A stretch of 64,000 nt of DNA from positions 754,243 to 818,242 of the forward strand of contig CP093829.1 in NCBI GenBank assembly GCA_033063855.1, given 5' to 3'. Source of the stretch: Smittia aterrima (Eukaryota; Arthropoda; Insecta; Diptera; Chironomidae). The stretch's first letter is position 1, and every line of letters begins with the position of its first letter. A program made the translations under genes and the position numbers. The notes below the pieces were generated by a model. That model ran no database searches. It saw only the letters and a list, made by a program, of their open reading frames with translations, and was not told the origin of the DNA. Positions 24,001-39,000 of this stretch are shown piece by piece.

Positions 24001-27000
24001 ATTTATTTATGAACGTTAAGCGTCGTTCGCCATTGTGACGACCGCAGGCTCAAGTGAATGGGACAAGCCTTTCAAATCACGAGGAAGCTCGTTTCTTATC
24101 GACAAGGCAATTCATCAAACGGTGAAAATATGAGTGAAGCGTGTCACGCGTAATCGCACGCATCGTTTTATCTCGTCACATCGCGGCCTACAAACGAGCA
24201 ATTTATCTTCTCACTGACGCGGAAATTATTAAAACGAGTGGACATCACTTCGTTTGTTTGATAAAAAAAGTTTTGCTTGTCCCACCAGCTGCTGTTCATT
24301 CGGCAAACATTGCAGATAAACCGTTAAGCGCTTTCATGAATTAAAAGCCCACGTTGTGCTATAGTCAATCGGCTTGCGACAATGTGTCACCTGACGTCGC
24401 TCTTAGTTCTTCACAATGCGAATTTCCGCCCACCTTCAGGTCTTCGCTTCTTGTTATTGACACGTCTCTGGGGTATTGAATCTGTTAAGCTTTGGTTTGC
24501 AAAGTAATTTCCGGTAATTGCAAAAATAAACTCGACGCGTGATGATCTGTAACGATCTTCTATGTCAAGCATCACAATGTCTCCTCCTGAGGGTTTACGT
24601 CGAGTTGCTGTCTCAGATGGAAATTTATAAGAAGACTTCGAACCAAAAAAAGATGAGAGCAAGTGTCTTCCCACGCAATCACTTCAAACACCTCTTCTGG
24701 GAAATATTTGCGAAGGAATAACAATTTTATTTGGCTTTTTTCGCTAGAAAAAAAATAAATTTGTGGTCACTTTAATTTTCTAAAAGCTTAGTTGAAGTTC
24801 TGATAGTTTTGTCCATAGTTTAAAAGCGAAAAAAGCCTTCTTCCTAGTCCAAAACCGCTATTCTACGTTTTGCGTTATTGTTAGTAAGCTCAAGGATGAG
24901 TGCCCGCAAAGTGAATTCGCAGACTTTCAAAACAAAGCGAAATAAATGGATGCCGAACTCAAAAGCAATTTGACAATCATCGAAATAAGAATTCCGTCGT
25001 CGTCTCCTTCGGCAAGAGAAAGCTCCTCGTGTGTCGAAACAATAATTCACGAGAACACTAATCGATGGCCATTCAAGAACATTGCGCTAACTGCTTTTCC
25101 TTGTCGTAACAACCCAAGCGGGTTGACTTCAATTTCCATTTCGATTTCGACTGGTTGACTGCGTCTGCTGTTGCTAGCGGGATAAAAAAGGGTTGTCAAG
25201 AAAATTAATCACTTGTAATGGACAAACTATCCAAAATTATTTATGAGAACGATGAGAGAGAAACAAAGAAGATAAACTGACAGTGTTTGTCTTAGCAACT
25301 CATGAAAATGTTTTTCCTCACTCGATGGAACAAAGAAGATGAATTCGAAGGCATTCAGACACTGCCTAATTGATAATCAAGCCTAAAAAACGAGCAGGAG
25401 AAAGAGGAGGAAACGAAAAGTTTTTGGGTTGATTCGCATTTGTTCTTTACATACATTAGAATTAATTTTTGAGGCTTTTCCGAACAAATTTTGGTTCAGA
25501 GTGTGTGAAGATTTAAAGATAACATGACACGAGCTTTCATTGAAATTCAAGTTGAATGAGAGGGAGAAACATCGGATAGGAAAATGCTGAAGCGTGTCAT
25601 GTCCGAAATGAGAGAAAAAGGCAAAAAAAATCCATTTAATAGATCAACGAATTCATCAGCAAATGAAATTCTTCTAGTCCGAAACTATAGAAATCAGAAT
25701 CTCTCCGACAGACATTGAAGGCTTCTCAATGAAAATGCAAAAAGTTATTTTCTTGATTTGAGCGGAGAAGAAAATTCTTTTCTTTTCAATTTTCTTGCTT
25801 CATTTAAGATAAAAATTTCCATTCAAAGCCAGAAGGCAAAAGATGAAGAAGCATTGCGAGAACGAAAGTCTCTTTATGAAAATTTTGAATTGATTGTTGA
25901 AGTTAGAAGTGTTCAGCTCATTGCGGAGAGAAAACCTCAAATGTTCCATAGAAATTCGAGAAAACTTCAAACGTTTCGATATCAACTGCGACATTCAACA
26001 TTCAATGACATCAAATTTCATTTCGACCAAATCCTTCAATTAAAAGCAAAAAAGTCTCGAATAAATTTCAGTAACGAGAGCTTCAGAGAGCGATCTCTTT
26101 CATAAATCATCTTCTCGAAAATTCCCTTTCATTGAACTGCAGCAACTTTAATAATTTAATAAATTCAAGATAAAAGCCTTTTCTCTCTAAAGGAAAACTT
26201 TTGCTTCATCAAACATGCATGGAGGAAATTTAAAAATTAAATTTTCCGTTTTCAATTTTACACGTTTCCGTGTAAATCAAATTTAAATGGAAACTTTTCC
26301 TCTTGATATATTGAATCTCCATAATTATGTCGACTTTCAATGACTAGACGAGCATAGTGAAGCCTCGGGAAAGAAAATTCTCCATCGCGATGAAAAGTTT
26401 ATTTTTAACAGAAATTCATGAGAAAAAAAATTCAATTTTCTTCTTCCAATCCCAAAGTTCCTTCAACGAAAAATGCTTCAATAATCATTCAACGACTTCT
26501 TTTGATGAATGTTTTCAATCCATTTGCCATTCATTCGCTAAAAGAAGTCAACCAATCTAATTGGTGTCGTTGAAAGGTAAAGAAATGCCGGAAGGAAAGA
26601 GTCGACAAATCAAGAAACGCACAAGACATTTCATTACAAAGCGTCAATAATTCCATCTTAATGATCACGTATTATGATCGAAAGTATTTATCACCGACAA
26701 TGAGAGTGAAAGAAATGGGAAGATGGAGAGGCAAATAAGACAAACCAGAAGCTTAAGCACGCAAATCATTTCAGACACGAAGTGATTAAATCAAGATTAG
26801 GAAACGAAGTTAAGAGATGGAAATTTCTTTAAATCATTTTGTTGAATGATATCTCTCAACTCTCAACAGCTTCACCATAATCTCGTTTTAATTAATCATC
26901 CGCGAGACGCGATGGTTACGTTTGACTTGAAAAACTAGTTCAGTTGATACATGAACTTCGATACTTTGTAAGGCAAATTAGCAAAGAAGAAAGTGAAACT

Positions 27001-30000
27001 TCATTACGCGATCCGGCCTTGAATTACGGTCTGAGTTGATTTCCTGTTTGAAGGAATTTTTATGTTTTCGCTCGGAGAAATAAATTTCCATTAAATTCAA
27101 AACAAAACAAAAATGCTCAGATCATAATTCTCCGACTGTTGGCTGAACCTGTCACAGAGGAATTTATGATGAAGAGAATGGAAATCATTTTTTTTTTCTA
27201 AGATGATTCGAACGTTGCTCTAATGGCAAACAGTCGTCACCCTCCTTAGAGACCTTGAAGACGACGCGAGAAGAATGAATAAGCCGTGAAAGGCTTTCGC
27301 TTCCCGCCTCGAATATCTCCTCGCGCTGTCGATGAAAAAGAATCTCATGAGACGTTAAAGTAAACACTCACTCATCTCACTGCGTCGTTCAGAATTAAGA
27401 ATCTCGTGACAATTTGTGCGTGAAGCAAAAAGAGAAACGCAAAAAATAAATCTAACGTTTATAACATAATAAAGAAAGTCCTTGGCTTGGAAGAGCTTTC
27501 TTTTGTAACAAGATGAAGACGCTTTTAGGAAAGACTTAGTAAAGATTGAGAGAAACGTGTCGATATAAGCTTAGGAGTTGAGACAAAGGGTTCGCTTTCG
27601 AAACTAATTCAATTAGAAATGCAGTGAAGCGATTATTGCTGAAAAAAAATTTCAACGCGACGATTTCATTGTAAACTTCTCACGAAAAAAAATCGCCGGA
27701 ACGGAAAGACGACAGATCCGTTTAGATTCCACGTCGACTTCAAGTTCATTAATTCTGCGAATGCTAAAAAGGAACTCGATTCTTCTCTTAGCGAATACCT
27801 TCAGTCATTATGTAAATCTTCGTTTGTGGAGGAGGTTTCATTCCAAGAGAGAGCTTAAGATTAATTACATGCCCAGGTCTGAGTGAAAGAGCTTGTTTAA
27901 TTAGAAGACGAAAAATGCGAAAGCTTTAAGCTCGCTCCTTTTGCAAACCGTCGTCGTCACGACTAATTAAGCGTCATTATATTTAATATTCATTTTTATG
28001 ATCACCCGGCCAAGGAATGAGCTCAAGGAATGAGACAATTCCCACCATCACTCGGCTAGCATTAAAAATTAATCAAGCGTTTAACGAGATGTGTGACGAT
28101 ATCTCGATTGTTATTCTAAACGATGATTCCTTCGAATCGATTCGAACGATTTGTAATGTCGCAGTTATCATGCGCCTTTCCACTCCGAAACTTGGACAAA
28201 CACTTTCACTGTGATCGCTCTCGATACGACCATAACAATGACGACTCGAAGAAATACTTGAGAGAAAGAAAAACTTTCAGATTCTTATCATTTTATGAGC
28301 GGTCATAAAAATATCTTCTCGTCCTCTCAATCTTGTTCGTTTCGAGTCGAAGCTTTTTCTTAATTTAATTAATGCAAGCAAAAGCTCCGTAGAGAACTTT
28401 CAACTTGAAACATTCAACAAGCATGCAAACGGAGGTTGAACTATTTCACCGCTTCCGAAGTTTCTTATTCTTAGAGTTCAGTGCAAGCTTTACAATTTTG
28501 TTGATCAAATATGTTGAGTTGCATTCGTGCTTTGGTTTGCTGTTTGCTCCAGCACGCTCGAGAAACTTTAATCACATTACGAGATTAAAATAACAAATTA
28601 TGTTCGCCTCAACTGTTTAACCTCAGAGAAACACGAAGCTCTTCAATTTAAGGTCAAGGCCGGAGAGGTCGCAGGTGCTGGAAACGAGCGTGATGTAATC
28701 AGAAAAGGTTTACAGTCCCTGTTGATAGAATTTACCTCCGCATCGCCAAGTTTCTCACTCACCGGAAGAATCAATCACTCAAAGCTCAAGCTGCACTTTC
28801 GAGCTTGTGGGCGACACAATATTTTTTGCTGTCCCGAGGTTTGTTTTCTTTCGATTTACAGAGTATTACCGGAGCTTATGTTTCTGAGCTTGGTTACTTT
28901 TTTTAGTAAATATCTTTCGATTATTTTAAACGAAAACTTTGAAATGAAGAAACTTCATTTCCTCAGAGAAATGAAATTCCATTCGACAAAAATATTTACA
29001 AACAGTCAAGAACTATTTCGTTGTTGCCTTTGCCTCAAACTGTCGTTTAATGCCACAATGATAAATGTTTTCCGAGTATCTCCTCATTTTCGAATTGAAC
29101 AACCAACCACCCCATCGTTGTAAAATTGTTTTTATGTTATGTTTCTTACCATGACATGAGAATGGGAAGAAATAAATGGCAAACTTGTGAAGTTTATGTT
29201 TTTGCGTCTGTTTTTCATATTTTACGACAAAACCAAAAATTATTTCTTGATTTTTATCGGTTCACAACATTCTGAAAATGGAAACAAAGGGTTGAAGTAG
29301 AAGAACCTTAAGAATTGTTTTAGAAAAGTTTCCTTCATGCTCTGACCAACAACCCGTCCATCATGAAACTAAGATGACTTTCCTAGTTGAAGAAACATTG
29401 AAACTTTATCGATTTTCCCATGAATGATTCAGATGCTTCTTGTGAAATGTGTCAGAACGTAAAACGACAAACTTTAAGAATCTCCCAAAGCACTAACCAA
29501 CTTGACCGAGTCAAAAGCTCGCAAAACTATTTGAAGATTGACCCAGAAAAGTTTCACCGACATCTTCAAAATGTTTTTGATCGCCAGCTGATTCATTAAG
29601 AAGAAGAAGATAAAGTTTCTTTCAGACACGGATGGATGAAGCGAGCAAGCTGTCTTCCTTCCGCTGCTGTAAACAGCTCCTAAGTGAGACAAGATGAAAG
29701 TTTACAGTTAAAATATTCAAACGCCAACCGCTCGAATCATTTCTCGAATTTAGAAAAGATTTGTTTCACTGTTCCTGTCGTGTCTGAAGTTAAAAAAATC
29801 TTTCATCTCTCGCAGGTTTTGTTGACCTTTGAATATCAAATGGAGCTGCTTGCGTGTGAGCGAACGACTTGGCGAAGAAAGAATTAAAATTTCATGAGCT
29901 CAAGCAACCGCCTACGATCCATCCGAGTTCATTTGTTTGCACGACGACGCTAAAAGCCTGTCCGCGATCTGAATTCGTCGTTTGGCAACTGTTGTAGAGA

Positions 30001-33000
30001 TTTGCATGAACAAACAAGCAAAGCGAGTGTGCTGAGCTTGAACCAAATAAGGTGAACTATCGGGATCCACATTCCACAAGCGACTTCTTCTTAATCTGCT
30101 AATCTAGACACTGCTGAGCTTTAGAAATATAAATAATTTTAAATTACTTTGACTGTCGGTCAAAGGCGGCTACTCGACCTCATTGAGGCTCGACGGAATA
30201 AAAATTATGATATTACAATGCGACACGGCTCGCGCGGGAACCTCCATTAACATAAATTTACATCAATCTCTCTCTCGTTTCGGACAAGTCACTCATTAAT
30301 CTTTTTGTTGGATGCATCGTAAACGTCTGTTCAATTGTTCGGGCCGGTTCGTTAGATAACTCACTCTCTGATCGAGATGATTTAAACTGCACTAGGTCAG
30401 TGCCTGTGTGGGATAATTAAGGGCCAAATTAATTGGGATGTTGACATTCGTTGGTCATAAACGTCCATCTCGAATGGAGATGAGTTGATGAATATTCAAA
30501 GCGGCGAACGGAAAGTGTCACAGCGATTCTGATTTCTCTTTCGAAATTACGTCACTTGAAATTATTTTATGAAGTGGTACTATGCTAAATTGAATCCGTA
30601 AATTGAATCATCATTAAAAAGCAAACTATTTTTAATTGAACGGCGAGCTCATTATGCAATCGTAAATCGAATTCAATGAGAGTTTTATTAACTCTTAGTT
30701 CCAGCCTTCGCAATTCAACCAGAGAAAAGCCGATTGTGTAATGAGCCACGAAAAGATCAGCAAAACACCGAACAAATGTTGTGTTGACGAGGCCGTGACG
30801 TGTGTGAATTGGTTTCGTTCATTTTGGCAAATCGCTTTGATCAACATGTGTCGATACATCTAGGTAATGACTTTGAAAGATTACGACTTCTTAATTGTCT
30901 GGGTAGTTTTTATGCAACATTTACGCTTCGATAGACAGAGCTAAAGTAATGTTTGCGTTGATTGTGTCGATTTCATGCTTTCGAACTTTCGCACGGTCTC
31001 GGCCGGAAGCAAAAAGTTTACCTCAAGCGCCCGCCTTCGTTTTTAATGAAAACAGCTAATTCAGCTCACTGAGTTGTGTTCTAATTAGGTGAAGGGCATT
31101 TTCTCCGACGAGACAATTATTTATTTTCAATTTTTTTCTTTCGGAGAAAAATCCCCCAAATTAAGCTTTTTGGTCTCGTAAAGATCATTCGATTTTAGCT
31201 TCACTTGGCCATTCAAATTTCATCGACACATTGTAGCTCGGTTGATTGAACTTTTTCTCACTTCACCGCACTAAAGTAAACCTTTCCCTTTCTTCTTTTA
31301 CTCTCCTCTCGCCTCGTAATTCTGTTTTCGATTTCATCTGAACAGTTCTCTTGCATCGGTTAATGGGTTTCCTACTTCTTCTCGCTCGAACTTGATTGAG
31401 ATAACTTGGAAACTGATTTTTGCTTTTTCATTAATAAACTTCGCAGATATCAAGAGGCCAAACCTCGAGCATGTGTTGAGTTGATTTTCCTTCTTCACAT
31501 TTTATATTCCTTTCAATCAAATGCTCCCACGCACAAAGAAATGTTTTTGCCTTCTTCGTTTGAGAATATTTTCCATCAGTTTTTGCAGTCTTCTTGAATT
31601 ATGAATTCTTCTCTCCAACTCAATTGTCGCAATAAATTTCTGCTAAGCATGTTTCAAGTCTAATTCAAACCCCGCTCTTCATGGCAATTCTCAAGAAGTG
31701 GCCTTGACAATTGCGCTGTTTCTGAATGATTCTCGGTTTGCCCTCGCTCTCTGCGATGTAAAAGAAAGAACTCGTCATAAAAAGTAATGGATTATTAATG
31801 CTTAGATGGATTTGGAGCGGGGCTCGAATAACGAATATCATTATTTTCCTTTTCAAAACACTCGACGACTCTTTATCATTTTATTTTTTCTAAGTCCCGC
31901 CATGTGCGAACAGCTTCGTCTTTGTGTCTTTCTTCCTTCATGTCGTTCAACCCAAAAGATCTCAACCGGATTCTTCCCTTATAAAAATTGATGTCCCTGA
32001 AAGAGGAAAGTAATCAAAAGTTTTCAACAAACCAGGAAGTTTTGTTATCACGTAATGTCGTTCAATGCTCAATGAACTCGTTATGAGAGCAACATGAGAC
32101 TCTATTCTTAGTATTCAGAGTTCAGACTGAAAGATTAATATCAAACAGAGAAGAAGTAATGAGTTTCGTTAGTCAAGAGGATCCGTTGAAATGTAAATAA
32201 AAATTATCTGATTCGTTCTCCCTTCTCGACTAGCACTTGAAAGTTTTCCCATGAGAAGAAATAAAAGCTTTGATTGTTGCGATTAGCGAAGCTTTTTTTC
32301 AGTGATGAGTTTAATGACAAATTACTTCTTCATCATAAGAAAAATTTGTCTTTTGTCTTGTGAAACGCTTTCTGCGGACGCTTTGATGAATCTTTCTCTT
32401 CGTTGCAGCTTCTGTTTGAGTTTCATCGATCGTGCAAATGAAGATTTATGCATGACGAGCTGCAGTTTTGAATAATGAATGCTGTGCGCATCTTGAACAT
32501 AATTATGCGCGAACGAGGCGGTATTTCTTTCGCGAATGACGTTAGACTCGCAGCAATTATCGATTTTCCTTTTGAATTCTTTTGCATCGAATCGGAAATG
32601 TGAATGGTAAAACCAACATTGCATTCACTTCAGACTTTCGTCTCGTCATGTGCAACACAGACTTTGTAATCAACTTAATTCGTCGCTAGATAATGTTTTG
32701 ATTTTACAAATGAACGAAACCGCTGATTGGTATCTCCAAACGTATTTTCCTCTACGCGCTTGAGTTTATTTATCAACAATGAGGAACGCTCAATTAGAAA
32801 GTGAATTAAATTGCTTCCCATTCCGATGAAGTGAGGAGAGGGGGCAAAAGACGTTGATGATGGATTGAATGGCCTGGTACAAGTCACATTTTCCTCAAGC
32901 CTCCGGCATTTCTATCTATCTCTCTCTATCTTTCTATTGTAATTTGATTTAATCGATGCACGAAATATTCGGATTCAGCGAACGTTTCCCAGCAGGTGAT

Positions 33001-36000
33001 CGGCCAGTGTGGCGTCTAATTGGATGGAATTACGTTCTCAATTGAAGATGAATGTGGGTTTTGGGAATTCGGCTCGCTTTTCACTTTCGATCTATCAATT
33101 TGAAGTCGGTTTTGAAGCTGAAGGCACATCCTCTCATCAAAAAATCAATAATCAATGTTTTATTCAATTCAAGAGATAAAAGCGTCAATTCCAAAAGCTA
33201 ATTTGACTTTTGGAATGCACATCTGCAATGAAACTCCATCAAATGAACCCGCAAAATCAATTTATGATCATGAATTTTGCATTTTAAAACTCATTTAGTC
33301 TTCTACTCAAGACCAGCCTGAAACGAAATGAATTGTTGATGAGCTGGATGCTTTTAATCGTAAATTCATGAAACTTTCTGCTCATGAAGGCATAGAATTG
33401 GAAAACTTTTCCACTTTGTAGTTTGCAGCCTCGTGTAACTCAATGTCGAGGCTTTCGTCAGTGATTACAAACATTCCAAGTGTCAAGTCCCGGGGAAACC
33501 AACAAATCACGGTTCGCGGTGTAACTCGACAATTCATCCTTTGAATTTTTTAAAGTTTATTGTTCTGTAATTTATGATCGAATCCAATCGTTGTCGACAT
33601 TGGCTCAGCTTCTTTGCCATTAACATAATTGAATTTGACTAAAGTAATAAAACTTTTTGATAGTAAAACTTCTTTGGCAATGAAAAAACTAATTTACGAT
33701 AATGATAATGAGAAGAGGGTTTTGTAGCTGACGAAATTGAATCATTTCTCGTGAGTCTTCTCTATCATCGAAGAAAACATAAAATCGCAATTACATTGAC
33801 TTAACTTACGATAGCTTCGAATTACATAAAAAAGTTTTCGTGGAAAAACTCTTGAATCTTTCGATTCGAGACAATATTGAATTAACTTTCTAATGAGATT
33901 TTAATTATTCCCATCGAACAGAAGGAACCAACTTTTAAACTTATTAATTAAAATGACTTTTAATTTATTGCATGAGTCGAATAATTTGTAAAACAAAAAG
34001 TCTCCAAGCCCACATCGTCGGCTACTCAAGGTAAACATCTTTTCGTAACTCGGCTTACTGAGTTTGACACAAAAACAAAATAATTACTAGAGTTACTGTT
34101 AGCCAATCGAGTCTGAGTCAAATCAATGCAAATTCGATTTGTCTATCGAGATCTCGACGATTTGTAACTAAATCTTTTTGCGATCTTTCAAAGCAACAAG
34201 TTAACCGATAATTGCAGCGGCTGACCCTGAAATCCACATGTGACTTCAACTTCTTTCCATGTCAATCTGCAGTTTTTGTGTTGACCGTTCCAAAGAAAAC
34301 CCGTTTCGCTCTCGACTTGTAAATCACGTAGATTGCGATCTGTTCGAAAATATTTCTTCGCCAAAAAAAAATTAATTTTCTGCGAACGAGAACAGCAGTC
34401 AATTTTTTTTTGCTTTGTATTCTGGCAATGTGGGCGTGGAGAGAACGAAACAATAAATTTGAAAACCCCAAAAACCTCTTTTTAACGAGTAAATAATTAA
34501 ATTTCTCCAGTCCAACTTTTCTTGATTATTTCGCAAATAATATTTCCCTTTGATGAACTCTTGCTTTGTTGAGCTTTAAAAACAAAAGCAACGAGTGGGA
34601 AGCTCTAATTGCCCTCCATAGTTTAACACGTTCGTACTGGAACCTGTGGAATTGAGCAAGCGCTAATTGGAAGATCAAAAAATCATCAACCGACAGCAAA
34701 AAGAGACTAATGGCTCGGCAGTTTGCGTGGGTGAACAAATGGATAAATGAAGCCAAAAATGGACAATACAAGAAGCTTTCGAAAGTTGCTGATGAATAAT
34801 TAAATCAAAAAGTTCTTGAAAAGAGTCCGGAAGTTTATGTCAAACTTGAAATGAAATATTTGTTTTCCGTTGAATTGCCCAGCCTTTCAATTTGTTCCAA
34901 GCGATTTCTATTTCAATCGAAAAATGTTTTCCTACGAGGAAATTCTTTCACGACACAATTCCGAGATAATGGGACGAAAATAAAAATCCAGAATTGGAAT
35001 CGATAAAACGAACGATGAGTCGAGACGAACGACAAACATTTCAATGAATAATTCGCACGCGGATCGTATCATCGAAGCCTTGAAATTGCTTTTCTCTCAC
35101 GGAAAATCGATAAAGGAAAGAAGTTTTCGTTTCTCCGGATGATTCTCAATCTTCAAGAATAAAAAATGTTCATTGGACTGTTTCTGGATTGAATAATTAA
35201 AGCCAAACGTGCAAGAAGTCTCACAGGGTTAATTTTTCGTTCATCGAATGAGTAAGCAGAAGCGTGGGACTAGTGAAATCTCAATTCAATGCACATCACA
35301 CAAATTTGCGGTTGAAAGCTCAGAGAAAACAATAAATTCTTTCGTCCCAACGTAAACGCTTGTCGTAAATTGTTTGAAAGGATTTCCACGGTGTGCGTGA
35401 CATTTTCATAAGGTTCATATGAAATAGCAGGAGGGGATCTTTGAACGTAAATTCTTGGAAGAGAAAGAGCATTTGTTACTTCAGGAGAAGACAGGAAATT
35501 GGGGAACCACCTTAGGAGTCATTTCATGCCAATTTAGCTCTGTTGGAAATTTCATTTTATTGTGAAAATGATGATTTATGAGACAGCACAATGAAAATGA
35601 TTGCCAATCGTTTCGTAAGCTGATTTTAATTAAATTTCCTTAGATTTCCTTTTCTGAAGAAGTTTTATTTGAACCTCTGGTGGAAATTATGTGGAAACGA
35701 CACGGAATTAAAAGCTGCTTAAGAGCTTTTCTGATTGAAATGGAACTGAGAAAACTGAAGTTCAGTTTCGTGAGGATAATAAACTTTGTAACTTAATGGA
35801 ACCTACCGAAGCTTCATTCAGAACAATAGTTCCTGTCGCATATTCCGAGAAGAGTCAAGGAACGTTAATCGCTGCAAAAAACTCGTAAACTTGGGAATAG
35901 ATTAAATCCTTCGCTCGCTGTCACATCAAAAAAAGGATTTAGAACGCCATAAAGCTCGTTGCACAATGTGTGCTGAAATGAATTTGTGCTTTATGTTGTT

Positions 36001-39000
36001 TGATACGAGAGGATTCCAGTGATTTAACGTGAAATATCTCGCAAGCTTGGAACTATCTTAAGGGCTTTTCTCATAAGTGGATTTTTTATATTTTCTGTTT
36101 GCTTTCGGATAAAAACCCTCAACGCTTAAAAATTCTTTAAGTTTCGCTACTTTAAAATTCTTGCTTCGCCAATTTGAAAGTTGCTCTGACCATTTAAGAC
36201 ACGACATGCCATCAGTCTCAAAATGGTAAAATATTCATTAAGATCGACGATGTCAGAAGAGTTTACAGAAAATAAAACATTTGCTCGGTTAAAAATACAC
36301 AAACGACGCTTGAGTAAAACATGGCGATGAATCGTGAATGAGTCTGAAGAATTTAATTAAAATTGAAAGCCAAAGCTCTCTGTTGATTTTTCTTGGAAAA
36401 GCTCTGTTGATTTTTCCACGAAGACTTTTCACCAAAAGGCAAATCTCAGTGCATTCTCATTTCCCAATGGACAAAGAAACATTCGACTCACGTCATTCAG
36501 ATTACTCAACTTCACGGAAGAGCATAACTCAATTCAAATCAACAATCCCACGATTGTTACGCAATGAACGAACCAGCCCCTCAACACGAAATTGAAATTT
36601 TTCTCTATGAGAGAGAACATTGAATGACGATAACAAAAGTCGATAGTTTCTTCGTGAAGCAAATTTTCGACAAAAGCGAGAACAATAAAACTCCCACCGG
36701 CAACTTCTGTCACTGTGAAAGCTGCTCGAAATTGAAAATGGATGAATTCAGGTAGAAAAATCGATTACTTAGTGGAATGAAAATTTCTCGTCCTGGCAGT
36801 TGAAGGAAGTGAAAGGATTTGCCAACCGAATCACATCAAGCGAATGGAAGATAAGCTTTATACCGTTGTCGACTTTGCTTTACATTGTTAACCACAGAAG
36901 CTTTACAATTTTTTCAATTTCTTTTCATTACTCAGAGATCATCCAGGAAAGTCAAAGAACGAGCATTCAAATGATTCGTCAGATCAGCTCGACTTCAGTA
37001 AAATCCCTTTGCCTGACATTCCTTCGAAGAAGAAGCAATTAAGCAAAGGCAAAAGCTTATCGAAAGACAGCTTGTCGACAACTACAAGCTCAAAGATTCA
37101 ATCGAAGTGGAAGCAATTAACTGATAAAGAATATTTCAAGAAGATGCATTATCGCAACTCGAGCCTTGAGAAGAAGCCCACGTATTTGTTTGGAGAAAAT
37201 GCGAGCAACAACAACAAACCCAAAGATGGAATATTTCTTAATCGATCCGGTTGGCTGCAGACTAATCAAAGGGCTGAGAAAAGTTCAGAGTCGCGAAAGG
37301 AAAACATGAACAAGCTCAATGCTGCCAACTCGAAGATTGAAGAGCTGATATCACGTAGCGAAGCGAGAAAAACGAATCCGCAGATTTCAACTACCAAAGA
37401 TGAAAATGTGACGATTCTGAAAATCGATCCAAAATCAGAAGCTCGTTCTATTCCAAATGACAGACCCGGCTTCTTGCCAGTCAAAACAAATTTCCCTCGA
37501 GATGGTCCACCGCCTACTCCGATTTTATCGCCTCCGCCTGCTTTCCAAGACCACAAAATGCGTAATCGAATCATTGAAATGAAAAACGGAACGCGTATTC
37601 AACTATCTGTGACCGATAGCGACAATAAAACATCCGCGCCTCAAATCTCAAAAGGAATGGTCTTCTCGCGAAGCTTCGAATATGATAATCGCAAAACGGA
37701 AGAATTCAATGAAAACTTCTCACGCAGCTTCGATTTTGATTTCCAATTGGAAGGCAGAAGCGGACAGAATAAAAACTTTTTAACCCGCTACGGCAAATCG
37801 ACAACATTTGCGAGTCTCACTGGAGCCTCGCCAAGTTATCTATCCAAAAAGGAAACAACCTTTGATGGCTCGGGGTCGCCATCAAAATCGATGACTTCAA
37901 TATTTCCGAAAGTCATCCCTGGCAATAAGGTCAAAATGGGCAACCCAAATTATTACAATCCGAGTTACAAGTCACTTGAAGAAGGAGTCTCGAGGCGCTC
38001 GCAATTCACTCGACCTGGAATGTCCAATACCTATCGAAGCTTAGAGTCCAACGCGTCAATTAAAAATCGATTAGCCTCGTGTGACTCTGGAGCGAGATCT
38101 GGTAAGATTTTTCTTTTTCACAAACTCATGAGCTTAATTAATTCTCAATCTCGTTTTATGTTAGACTTTTCAAACGACGACTTAGATGAAGATCAAATTG
38201 ACGATGATGATGAACCATCATCGTCATTAGCTTTGAGCTACAAATCATCACACAACGAGCCAGTGAAAAACACTCGCAACGTTACGAAAACATTGTTGAA
38301 TCAACAACAAACTCAGTTCAGCAAGAAAACGAGATCGATGACGCCTGAAACAAGCTTCGATGACCACGAATTGCTGACTGTGAATCGATCGAGCTTGAAG
38401 AAACAACGACCGTTGACGCCGGAAAAGCGATCAATCACGCCCGAGCTTCTGCACAAATCATCTAAACTCACAACATCGCAAACATCGTTGATGTCTCGTC
38501 AAAGTTCAGGCTCAAGAAATTCAACTCTCGAACGTCAATTAAAACGATATGAAGAAGGACGATTGTCAAGGAGCTCCTCAAGCTCAAGTGAAGCCGACAA
38601 TAATAATCAACGAACACGTCGGCCACCATTCAAGACAAACTTTGGCGATTACAGAATCAGACGATCGAGGTAGGTTTGGTTGAACGAGTGATACAAATTG
38701 CTTTTCGCCTTATTAGGTTTCAAACTAACCTTGACACTTCTATCTACAGATCTCTTCAGCTTTCGGAACGTTCACCAAATCGTTCGCAGCTTCAAAAACT
38801 CGTAGTGCGAATTGGGAATACGCCAGCGCCTCAATCAACGAATACAAAGCATCGTGATAAGTCTGATTACGTTCACGCACGAAGTAAGACAACGATAAAC
38901 ATGTCGTCAAAGTACAACGCTCCATCTTTACGAAACAGCGATAATTCGTTGCCGGGAAGCACGCAGGCCAAGTCGTTTGAGATGTTGGACTTTAATGGCA

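Noticed and set aside
25758..26105. 115-codon + frame
   Set aside because: No ATG start, no domain, and an overlapping antisense frame. Treated as noise.
28722..29123. 133-codon + frame in the 13.5 kb intron
   Set aside because: Starts without ATG, Cys/Phe/His-rich and unordered composition, no splice or poly(A) context. Looks like chance.
36375..36416. Two copies of a 16-18 bp unit
   Set aside because: Local slippage-type duplication in an intron; not near a splice branch region in a way that suggests a function.
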